From assembly GCA_024405235.1 (NCBI GenBank), contig JAKSPA010000073.1, positions 1 through 7,358 on the forward strand: a stretch of 7,358 bases of DNA, given 5' to 3'. A program made the translations under genes and the position numbers. A model generated the notes under the pieces. It had not been told where the DNA came from and made no database searches. It saw only the letters and a list, made by a program, of their open reading frames with translations. The number at the start of each line of letters is the position of its first letter. Position 1 is the stretch's first letter. Origin of the DNA: Lentisphaeria bacterium (GTDB taxonomy: Bacteria > Verrucomicrobiota > Lentisphaeria > Oligosphaerales > Oligosphaeraceae). This document shows positions 1-6,270 of the stretch, one piece after another.

Positions 1-42
1 GTATTGATGTACTTGTTGATTTGCATGATTTGTATGAGCATA

Positions 43-1263
43 ATGATGATTTTCCGCGTGGCGCTACGCGCCATCTGGCGCAACAAAGTCCGTAGCCTTC
101 TTACCGCCCTTGGCATCATCGTCGGAATCGCCGCCGTGATCGCCGTTCTGGCAATCGGAACGGGTGCTGGCGAACAAATGAAAGGCTCAATCAATTCAAT
201 GGGAAACAATCTCGTGATGATTTTCCCTAACTCCATGCGAGTCGGCGGCATGAGCATGGGCGCAGGCGCCTCCAATACACATACCGCAGCCGATGGCGAA
301 CAGATTGAAAAGGACTACCCGAATCTCGTGGCAGGACAGACACCTATGGTTCGCTCAAGCGCACAGGTGATCTATGCCGAAAACAACTGGTCCACGCAAA
401 TCTCCGGCGTCGGAACTGGCTTCCCCATCGTGCGTGGATGGGATGTCGGCGAAGGAACTTTCTTCAGCGAAGACGATATACAGACTGGACGCCGCGTACT
501 CATTCTCGGCAAAACGGTCGTCGACAATCTCTTCACCAACGGCGAAAATCCCATCGGAAAGAATATTCGCGTGAAGAACATGTCCTTCAAGGTCATTGGC
601 GTCATGGAGAAAAAAGGCTCCAATTCCATGGGACAGGATCAGGACGACATCATCGTCATGCCATACACAACCGTAAAGCGCACAATACAGCGCTCGAGTT
701 TTGACAGCGTCAACCAGATTCTCGTATCGCTGATTGACATGGGCGATCTGGAAGAGGCAAAGACGGAATTCTCCGCCCTTCTTAGACAGCGCCATAGACT
801 TTCCTACAACAAAGAAGACGATTTCACAATCCGTGACATGACGGAAATAACCGAAATGGTGACATCAATCTCGTCAACCATCACGATTCTTCTTGGAGCA
901 GTCGCATCCATATCGCTGATCGTCGGCGGCATCGGCATCATGAACATCATGCTTGTTTCCGTGACGGAGCGCACAAAAGAAATCGGTCTCCGAATGGCCA
1001 TCGGCGCACGCCCGTGGGACATCCTGCTGCAGTTCCTGCTGGAAGCCATGACGCTCTCATGCGTCGGCGGATTCCTCGGGACCCTTTTGGGCGTCTATGG
1101 AGCAAAAGTCGTCGGCGACATACAGAACTGGCCAATCACGATTACGGAAGAGTCGGTTCTCGGAGCCTTCGCCTTCTCGGCATTCGTTGGAATCTTCTTC
1201 GGATTCTATCCCGCATGGCGCGCCAGCAAATTGAATCCCATTGATTGTCTGCGGTACGAATAA
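43..1263 (+). CDS. MacB/FtsX-type ABC transporter permease
   Basis: Inner-membrane permease of a MacB-like ABC exporter (macrolide, peptide or lipoprotein-type substrates in this family; the substrate here cannot be told). Starting at the ATG at 43 it has 406 residues, typical for a stand-alone permease. Visible parts are TM1 at about residues 18-40 (LLTALGIIVGIAAVIAV), a large extracytoplasmic MacB_PCD-like region at about 41-270, and then the FtsX core with three helices at about 279-303, 330-355 and 370-390. The hallmark GIMNIMLVSVTERTKEIG stretch, the cytoplasmic coupling region that contacts the ATPase, follows TM2, and the C-terminus PAWRASKLNPIDCLRYE is classic for the family. The reading frame is open to the window edge. 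ATG codons at 7, 34, 43 and 46 are possible; 43/46 gives the usual short lead into FRVALRAIWRNK, while ATG 7 overlaps a TGA at 5-7 that could end an upstream gene. A MacB fused to its ATPase upstream is not excluded. ATPase and membrane-fusion genes are expected upstream. Confidence 0.92.
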   Translation: MMIFRVALRAIWRNKVRSLLTALGIIVGIAAVIAVLAIGTGAGEQMKGSINSMGNNLVMIFPNSMRVGGMSMGAGASNTHTAADGEQIEKDYPNLVAGQTPMVRSSAQVIYAENNWSTQISGVGTGFPIVRGWDVGEGTFFSEDDIQTGRRVLILGKTVVDNLFTNGENPIGKNIRVKNMSFKVIGVMEKKGSNSMGQDQDDIIVMPYTTVKRTIQRSSFDSVNQILVSLIDMGDLEEAKTEFSALLRQRHRLSYNKEDDFTIRDMTEITEMVTSISSTITILLGAVASISLIVGGIGIMNIMLVSVTERTKEIGLRMAIGARPWDILLQFLLEAMTLSCVGGFLGTLLGVYGAKVVGDIQNWPITITEESVLGAFAFSAFVGIFFGFYPAWRASKLNPIDCLRYE

Positions 1264-1278
1264 AGCAGTCTATATTAA

Positions 1279-1301
1279 GGGCATTGACGATTAAATGTCC
1301 C
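1279..1301 (+). other. small hairpin between permease and pheS
   Basis: GGGCATT at 1279-1285 pairs with AATG-t-CCC at 1294-1301, with one bulged T and an 8-base loop. It lies 15 bases after the permease stop and 21 bases before pheS. There is no T-run directly behind it, so it is a poor intrinsic terminator; it could be an mRNA-stability or processing element, or chance. The 59-base gap has no room for a T-box leader of the kind that controls pheS in many Firmicutes. Confidence 0.25.
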
Positions 1302-1322
1302 AAATAACAGAATTTTCCACTC

Positions 1323-2366
1323 ATGACTGAACTCGAAACAAAATTGCAGGCGCTTCTTTCCGAAGCGCAGGAATCGCTTTCAAAAGCAACCGACGCAGCC
1401 GCGATAGAGGAACTCCGCGTCAAATATCTCAGCAGAAAGGGCGCCCTTCCTGCGCTGATGAGCGAACTGGGCAAAGTGCCGGCCGACCAGAAACCGCAGG
1501 TTGGAAAGACTCTTAATCTGGTGAAAAACGGCATCAATGCAGCATTCGCCGAAGCGCAGGAACGTCTTAGCGCCAAAGACGAGGCACTCAATGCCATTGA
1601 CGTCACTCTGCCAGGACGCTGCCGTTGCCACGGCCACCAGCATCCAATCACCCAAGTCATGGAAGAGGCCGTCGCAATCTTCCGCCGCATGGGTTTCGTA
1701 GTTGCCGATGGTCCCGATCTGGAAGACGTCTGGCACAATTTCGATGCTCTGAACGCGCCTCAGGACCATCCTTCCCGCGCCGTCACCGACACCTTCTATT
1801 TTGATTTGGAACATCACGACTTCCTTGCGCCTGACACAATGATTCTGCGCACGCAGACTTCTCCTGTTCAGATTCGCGCAATGCAGGCCCACCCTGCTCC
1901 CGTGCGCATCGTCTGCCCCGGCCGCTGCTATCGCCGCGACACGCCTGACGCGACCCACGGAATGAGTTTCCACCAAATCGAAGGTCTCTATGTTGACAAG
2001 AACGTCTCTCTTGCCGACCTCAAGGGAACCCTCTCGCATTACGCCAAAGAGATGTTCGGTTCTTCCGTGAAGATTCGCTTCCGCCCACACTTCTTCCCCT
2101 TCACCGAGCCAAGCGTTGAATGGGATGCTTCCTGCATGATTTGCGGCGGAAAAGGCTGCAAGGTCTGCAAAGGCACTGGCTGGATTGAAATCTCAGGCGC
2201 CGGAATGGTGAATCCCAAAGTCCTCCAAAATGTTGGTTGGGATCCCAACGAACTTTCTGGCTACGCATTCGGCATGGGCATCGAACGAATCGCCATGATC
2301 CGCTACGCAATCAACGATCTTCGTCTGCTATACGAAAACGATCTTAGATTCCTGCACCAGTTCTAG
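1323..2366 (+). CDS. pheS: Phenylalanine--tRNA ligase alpha subunit
   Basis: Catalytic alpha subunit of the cytoplasmic alpha2beta2 phenylalanyl-tRNA synthetase, which charges tRNA-Phe using ATP. At 347 residues it has full family length. Residues 1-95 form the helical, tRNA-contacting N-terminal arm, followed by the class II core: HPITQVMEEAVAIFRRMGF at 107-125 (motif 1 region), NFDALNAPQDHPSR at 139-152, RTQTSPVQIRAM at 176-187, the motif 2 region RRDTPDATHGMSFHQIEG at 204-221, and motif 3 GMGIERIAMIRY at 317-328. A four-cysteine cluster (C271, C274, C279, C282) in the CxxCGGKGCxxCKGTGW form occurs in many bacterial PheS proteins and looks like a metal knuckle. The start at 1323 gives the normal N-terminus; no Shine-Dalgarno precedes it, but AATTT sits 7 bases upstream. 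pheT, usually the next gene, is absent; instead a strong terminator follows, so PheT must be encoded elsewhere. Confidence 0.97.
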   Translation: MTELETKLQALLSEAQESLSKATDAAAIEELRVKYLSRKGALPALMSELGKVPADQKPQVGKTLNLVKNGINAAFAEAQERLSAKDEALNAIDVTLPGRCRCHGHQHPITQVMEEAVAIFRRMGFVVADGPDLEDVWHNFDALNAPQDHPSRAVTDTFYFDLEHHDFLAPDTMILRTQTSPVQIRAMQAHPAPVRIVCPGRCYRRDTPDATHGMSFHQIEGLYVDKNVSLADLKGTLSHYAKEMFGSSVKIRFRPHFFPFTEPSVEWDASCMICGGKGCKVCKGTGWIEISGAGMVNPKVLQNVGWDPNELSGYAFGMGIERIAMIRYAINDLRLLYENDLRFLHQF

Positions 2367-2386
2367 AAGATTCAGAAACTGGCAAA

Positions 2387-2475
2387 GCTCGATTCGCTTC
2401 GGTTAAAGCCAGGAGAATCGCTGGCAGAGTGATTCTCTAAGGCAAAACCGACGTGAATTGGGCTTTTTTGTTTTT
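2387..2475 (+). terminator. Long nested hairpin with T-tracts after pheS
   Basis: Begins 20 bases after the pheS stop. GCTCGATTC (2387-2395) pairs completely with GAATTGGGC (2455-2463), allowing two G-U pairs. Inside it, GCTT pairs with ACGT with one mismatch, CGGTT (2400-2404) pairs with AACCG (2446-2450), GCC (2408-2410) with GGC (2441-2443), and GAGAATC (2413-2419) with GATTCTC (2431-2437) around an 11-base loop. TTTTTT (2464-2469) and TTTTT (2471-2475) follow at once, the layout of a Rho-independent terminator. At 77 bases the stem is much longer than a minimal terminator. An alternative inner stem, GCCAG (2408-2412) with CTGGC (2421-2425), excludes the GAGAATC stem. It most likely ends pheS transcription; a structured RNA element is possible. 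Confidence 0.8.
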
Positions 2476-2479
2476 GACC

Positions 2480-2503
2480 AATCTGTCTGATAGGTGACAG
2501 ATT
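2480..2503. repeat. Perfect 8-bp inverted repeat
   Basis: AATCTGTC (2480-2487) and GACAGATT (2496-2503) are exact reverse complements separated by the 8 bases TGATAGGT. It lies 4 bases after the second T-tract of the pheS terminator and is followed by a T-rich stretch, so it could be a back-up terminator hairpin or a protein-binding palindrome. Confidence 0.5.
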
Positions 2504-2660
2504 TATTTCTCGACGGCATTGACTATTGACTATTCTTCCCGTCGCCAATCAACACAAAAGTCCGCTCTGCCGCTTTCATGAAAACACGCGTCGGAAGCAA
2601 AGGCATCAAAAAACGGCCATTTTCAGGGGTGTTTTGCCAAATAGGTATATATATACGCAA

Positions 2661-2706
2661 AAGGCCTCCAATGCGCGTAGAGGGCCTTAAAATCGCTATT
2701 TTGGCC
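2661..2706. other. Mutually exclusive hairpins in the repeat centre
   Basis: AAGGCCTC (2661-2668) pairs with GAGGGCCTT (2680-2688) with one bulged G. Part of the second arm can instead pair downstream: GGCC (2683-2686) plus AAAAT (2689-2693) with ATTTTGGCC (2698-2706) around the loop CGCT, with TT bulged. Both cannot form together. On the minus strand the first hairpin is followed by TTTT and resembles a weak terminator. No gene on the minus strand is evident to need it. Confidence 0.4.
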
Positions 2707-2783
2707 ATTTCTGCATTTCTGACATGCTTTTTGGGACTCCTGCAGACGCTTTTTTGACCCAATTTCCTGAAAATTCGATTTTG

Positions 2784-2806
2784 GCCTTTTTGATGACAAA
2801 AACGGC
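2784..2806. other. Hairpin in right repeat arm
   Basis: GCC TTTTTG (2784-2792) pairs with CAAAAA and GGC (2797-2802, 2804-2806) around the 4-base loop ATGA, with one bulged C at 2803. It gives 9 pairs with a tight loop. It sits inside the right arm of the degenerate inverted repeat; the role is unknown. Confidence 0.35.
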
Positions 2807-2891
2807 GTTTGTCCGCTCGTGTTCCTTTTTCATGTGCGCATAAAAGCAGACACCTTTTCGCTCTTCAGCGTCACATCATGGCGAGAAATGG

Positions 2892-2950
2892 TATTATATT
2901 ACAAGAGTTGACAATTGATGTCACATTTTGTCCCACTGTTTTTAGGGACA
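2892..2950 (+). promoter_or_regulatory. Putative promoter/operator region of antiporter operon
   Basis: A consensus-like TTGACA is at 2908-2913, but no good -10 hexamer lies 16-18 bases after it; TATTAT at 2892-2897 could be a -10, but without a good -35. The TTGACA overlaps the palindrome TGACA-attga-TGTCA (2909-2923), and a second one, TGTCCC-10 nt-GGGACA (2929-2934, 2945-2950), follows 19 bases before the start codon. Such palindromes could bind a regulator, and the second could fold in the mRNA leader. The exact promoter cannot be assigned from the sequence. Confidence 0.3.
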
Positions 2951-2969
2951 TTTCGTAATTTGAATAATC

Positions 2970-5099
2970 ATGGATGGCTCTGTTTCTGTGTCTGCGCATT
3001 GCGCAACAGTGATGCTTCAAATAGGCATCGTCATATTTGCCGCCCACTTTGCGGGCCTTCTCTTCAAGAAGATGAACATTCCGTCGGTCTTGGGCGAACT
3101 GATGACTGGCGTCCTGCTTGGTCCGTATCTTCTTGGCGGAATTCATCTGCCAATTCCAGGCTTTGAATCTGGACTGTTTCCGCTTCCGTCGGCGGATTCA
3201 TCAATTCCAGTATGCTCCGAATTGTATTTCATTTCCATGATGGGTTCGGTGGCATTGCTGTTTCTGTCTGGTCTTGAAACCGACCTCAAGATGTTTCTCA
3301 GATATTCCTTTGGCGGCACGCTTATCGGCATAGGCGGCGTTGTGGTCTCCTTCTTATTCGGCGACGCATTGGGCATGCTTCTCATGCATGCGGCAGCCTC
3401 CGATCCACGCTGTCTATTTCTAGGCATCCTCTGCACGGCCACCTCAGTAGGCATAACGGCGCGAATCCTCTCGGAACACCACAGCATGGAAACACCAGAA
3501 GGCACCTCCATCATGGCGGCTGCCGTCATTGACGACGTGCTCGGAATCATCTGCCTCGCGGTCGTCATGGGCATCATAGCCGCCGATGGTGACATGAACA
3601 ACGGCATCAACTGGAAAGGCATAGGCATTATTTCAGCGAAAAGCGTGCTGATTTGGCTCGCATTCACTCTCGTTTGCATTCTCTGCGCCCACCGACTCGC
3701 GAGATTGCTGAAGATTTTCCGCGACAGCGCCAGTTTCGCGGTCCTCGGACTTGGTCTGGCCATGTTTCTGGCAGGCATATTCGAACGCTGTGGTCTCGCA
3801 ATGATCATCGGTGCATACTGTGCAGGTCTCGGACTTTGCCGCACGGACATCGCATATTCCATGCAGGACAGAATGCGTGGACTCTATGGTTTTCTCGTGC
3901 CTATTTTCTTCGTCGTCATGGGCATGCTCGTCGATGTCAGAGTATTCGCCGACAAGCAGACGCTACTCTTCGGCTTCCTGTATGCCCTGCTGGCGGTCCT
4001 TGCAAAAGTGTTTGGATGCATGCTTCCCGCGCTCTTCATGAACTTCAATTTGATTGGCGCGCTTCGAATCGGCATCGGAATGATCCCGCGCGGCGAAGTC
4101 GCACTTATCATTGCAGGAATCGGCGCAACCACGATGATGAAAATCAACGGCGTTGATTCCCCCATCATCAATCACCAGCTTCTCGGCGTGACCGTCATCA
4201 TGACTCTCCTGACCACGCTTGCCGCGCCGCCGCTTCTTACTTTCGTCCTCAAAATCAAAAAGCGTGGCGTGAAAGTCGAAACACATGAAGCAGGTGCCAT
4301 CAGAATTCCATGGCAGACTAAATCCAGAACCGTCAGGGATTTCCTCGCAAGGGAAGTCATTGAAAATTTCACGCGCGAAGGATTCAGACATTCAAACTAC
4401 TCCAGAGACAATTCAGTCGTGAATTTCCGCAAGGAAGGAAACTCCTTCTCAATGTGGTTCACCAACGAACCAGACGACTCCAGCCACGGAATCGTTCTCG
4501 AATGCCTCAAGAGAGACGAAGCGACTGTCCGTGCCGTTTTCACGGAAACCATCGCTGAAATCCACCAGGTATTCGACAAGATCCGCCGAAATCTTCATGA
4601 AGACAAGCCGCTATTCGAGGGTCTCATGAAAAAGGCTTCGTCAATCGTGGCGTATTCTCAAGACAACGACATGTCCCTGGAGGAAATCATTCCGGAAAAC
4701 TGCTGCCTGACCGATCTCCAGGCAACGGAATACAACGATGCGCTCCAACAGCTTGTGGTCTATCTACATCGTCTCAGATTTGTCAAAGACAAGGAAATGT
4801 GCCTCAAGGATCTCATGACACGCGAGCAGATTTCCTCCACGATGCTAGACAACGGCACCGCCCTGCCTCATGTCAGAACAACGCAAGTGACACGAATGGT
4901 TTCAGTTGTCGCGCTATGCCACGGCATGTCTCCAGACAACAAGACTCTTCTGATCGTCCTGACGCTCTGCCCGAAAAACGACAACTGCCCCTATATGCAA
5001 TATGTCGCACACACGGCGTCGGTGCTACTCAGCATTTCAGACATGGATGCCGTTCGCGCTCTGGATGACGCCACGCAGCTGAGGAAGCTTTTCATCTGA
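2970..5099 (+). CDS. Cation/proton antiporter (CPA2-type) with C-terminal PTS EIIA domain
   Basis: Multi-domain membrane protein of 709 residues. Residues about 12-428 are a monovalent cation:proton antiporter of the CPA2 type (KefB/NapA-like), starting with VIFAAHFAGLLFKKMNIPSVLGELMTGVLLGP. The acidic pair D188-D189 in AAAVIDDVLGII matches the ion-binding DD of electrogenic members; FFVVMGMLVD (313-322), a lysine in AKVFGC (K346) and MIPRGEVALI (371-380) are further family landmarks. Residues about 440-567 are a cytoplasmic region I do not recognise. Residues about 568-709 form a PTS EIIA type-2 domain with the active-site motif GTALPHVR (H634, normally phosphorylated). The second conserved histidine of the family (in HLxxLA) appears to be Y675. 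By inference, PTS phosphorylation may set antiporter activity. The start at 2970 is preceded by AATTT at 2957-2961; M15 (3012) is an alternative. It is probably the first gene of an operon with the MFS gene. Confidence 0.92.
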   Translation: MDGSVSVSAHCATVMLQIGIVIFAAHFAGLLFKKMNIPSVLGELMTGVLLGPYLLGGIHLPIPGFESGLFPLPSADSSIPVCSELYFISMMGSVALLFLSGLETDLKMFLRYSFGGTLIGIGGVVVSFLFGDALGMLLMHAAASDPRCLFLGILCTATSVGITARILSEHHSMETPEGTSIMAAAVIDDVLGIICLAVVMGIIAADGDMNNGINWKGIGIISAKSVLIWLAFTLVCILCAHRLARLLKIFRDSASFAVLGLGLAMFLAGIFERCGLAMIIGAYCAGLGLCRTDIAYSMQDRMRGLYGFLVPIFFVVMGMLVDVRVFADKQTLLFGFLYALLAVLAKVFGCMLPALFMNFNLIGALRIGIGMIPRGEVALIIAGIGATTMMKINGVDSPIINHQLLGVTVIMTLLTTLAAPPLLTFVLKIKKRGVKVETHEAGAIRIPWQTKSRTVRDFLAREVIENFTREGFRHSNYSRDNSVVNFRKEGNSFSMWFTNEPDDSSHGIVLECLKRDEATVRAVFTETIAEIHQVFDKIRRNLHEDKPLFEGLMKKASSIVAYSQDNDMSLEEIIPENCCLTDLQATEYNDALQQLVVYLHRLRFVKDKEMCLKDLMTREQISSTMLDNGTALPHVRTTQVTRMVSVVALCHGMSPDNKTLLIVLTLCPKNDNCPYMQYVAHTASVLLSISDMDAVRALDDATQLRKLFI

Positions 5100-5121
5100 G
5101 AACCGCCAATTTCCATAAATC

Positions 5122-6267
5122 ATGTCACGCTACATAGTCTATCTCTGCCCGTTTCTAGTGAACATGCTCCAAGGCGGCATGTTTTTCATCACCGCATACA
5201 GATTTTCGGAAGCAGGCGCCCCAAAATGGGTCATCACGGGAACCATGGCGATGTGGGCGGCCGTCTATGCGCTGACTTCAGGAATCGTCTCACGTCTTGT
5301 CACGGAAAAGCGTGCGGTGAAGATGATCTTGGGCGCCACCGCAGGACTTTTCCTGACATCGCTTGGCGCCCTGCTCTGCCCGTCCTTGAACATGCAGTAT
5401 TTCTGGCTCTTCACATTAGGCTGCTCAGCCGCATTCTATTGCGCCGCATTCCAGCTCTTCTGCAAGAAGCTTGAAAGCGACTCCTCTGGCGGCATCGTGC
5501 GCTCCACGGCCCTCTACACCGCCTCATGGAGCTTCGGTCTTGCCACAGGGCCATTCATCTTCGGAATGCTCTCATGGCAGGCAGGCTATGTCGTCAACAC
5601 CGTAATGTCGGTCGTCATAGCGGCAGCAGTGCTATACGCGAACGCAGCCTCCAGGAAGAGCGGGTCCGCCACACCAGCCACCAATATCGAAGAACCGCCC
5701 AGCCAGGACTCCGAATACAGCGGGCGCCCCGATCTGATCTGGATGGCATGGACAGGCGCATTTCTCGGAACATGCACCATCGCAATTGTCCGAACGCTGG
5801 AGCCTGCCCTTGCGGTGGAACTAGGCATCGGACAGTTCCATGCGGGAATGGTTCTGGCAATGGTAAGCTACGTCCAGGCGATCGTAGCACTCCTGCTGAT
5901 CTTTGGGAGACAGTGGATGTATCGCGCAAAGGCAATAATCGCATTCTCTGTCTGCGGCATCGCATCATTGTTCCTGATGGGCTTCACTTCCAGACTCGCT
6001 CTGCTCTATCTTGCCGCGATAATCTATGGTATCTTCTCGGCAGGATTCTATTTCTGTCTTGTATTCCACGCCCTTGTCCATCCAACAAAGAGCGTCAAAT
6101 ACGTGCCCATCAACGAAATGATCGTCGGCTTCGCATCGGTGTTCGCACCATTCCTCGGCGGTCTCGTCGCACAGCACTTCTCAATCAGCGAAGTCTTCTA
6201 TGCATCCGCAGCGGTCATCTTGATATCAATGACGCTACAGCTACTGCTCATCCGCAAAGCACGATAA
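5122..6267 (+). CDS. MFS transporter, 12 membrane helices
   Basis: Integral membrane permease of the major facilitator superfamily, 381 residues. Hydrophobic segments fit two six-helix halves: helices near 5-27, 37-57, 66-86, 91-110, 130-152 and 155-174, a polar central loop at about 175-204 (rich in Ser, Thr, Pro and Glu), then helices near 205-225, 240-262, 270-288, 292-316, 330-350 and 355-376. The loop between helices 2 and 3 (SGIVSRLVTEKRAV) corresponds to MFS motif A but is degenerate. The N-terminal half has FGLATGPFIFGMLSW and the C-terminal half GFASVFAPFLGGLVA, usual for drug- or sugar-type MFS members. The substrate cannot be named. It starts 22 bases after the antiporter stop and ends 3 bases before the alkyltransferase start, so co-transcription is likely. 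There is no Shine-Dalgarno; AATTT lies at 5108-5112. Confidence 0.88.
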   Translation: MSRYIVYLCPFLVNMLQGGMFFITAYRFSEAGAPKWVITGTMAMWAAVYALTSGIVSRLVTEKRAVKMILGATAGLFLTSLGALLCPSLNMQYFWLFTLGCSAAFYCAAFQLFCKKLESDSSGGIVRSTALYTASWSFGLATGPFIFGMLSWQAGYVVNTVMSVVIAAAVLYANAASRKSGSATPATNIEEPPSQDSEYSGRPDLIWMAWTGAFLGTCTIAIVRTLEPALAVELGIGQFHAGMVLAMVSYVQAIVALLLIFGRQWMYRAKAIIAFSVCGIASLFLMGFTSRLALLYLAAIIYGIFSAGFYFCLVFHALVHPTKSVKYVPINEMIVGFASVFAPFLGGLVAQHFSISEVFYASAAVILISMTLQLLLIRKAR

Positions 6268-6270
6268 CCG

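Larger units (their letters stand above)
2551..2850. repeat. Degenerate large inverted repeat (two arms)
   Basis: Reading 2627 down to 2551 on the minus strand and 2766 up to 2850 on the plus strand gives collinear matches. CCTGAAAAT is exact in both. GGCC(G)TTTTTTGATG matches GGCCTTTTTGATG, CGTGTTTTCATG matches CGTGTT plus TTTTCATG with a small insertion, and a weaker match runs from GCAGA through a CTTTT block. Indels separate the blocks. The arms flank about 138 bases holding alternative hairpins. This looks like two diverged, oppositely oriented copies of a non-coding repeat unit. T-rich composition could create part of the similarity, but the fixed order of blocks argues against pure chance. 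Confidence 0.45.
2367..2969. other. 603-base gene-free region, structured and repeat-rich
   Basis: No convincing gene lies between the pheS stop and the antiporter start. In order it holds the terminator hairpin, a second inverted repeat at 2480-2503, a tandem ATTGACT ATTGACT at 2519-2532 inside a CGACGG/CCGTCG pair (2511-2516, 2539-2544), a degenerate large inverted repeat (arms about 2551-2627 and 2766-2850), several local hairpins between and in the arms, and a promoter-proximal part from about 2880. Five GGCC tetramers with A/T-rich flanks occur between 2614 and 2786. A 79-codon minus-strand frame at 2523-2762 falls mostly on the repeat and has no recognisable domain. Confidence 0.7.

Noticed and set aside
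3..95. Open frame 3 at the window start that might be the end of an upstream gene
   Set aside because: It would overlap the permease by about 50 bases and its residues match no known ABC ATPase C-terminus; too short to judge.
1380..2090. 236-codon minus-strand frame within pheS
   Set aside because: It is antisense to a fully conserved pheS; long antisense frames arise from codon bias in the real gene.
2519..2535. Tandem ATTGACT repeat as a possible CRISPR or iteron array
   Set aside because: Only two short units are present with no spacers and no cas or replication gene nearby.
2523..2762. 79-codon minus-strand frame in the intergenic region
   Set aside because: It has no recognisable domain, lies across the repeat arm and hairpins, and its composition looks like translated low-complexity DNA.
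2871..3146. 91-codon minus-strand frame opposite the antiporter start
   Set aside because: It overlaps a strong gene on the other strand and shows no domain or ribosome binding site.
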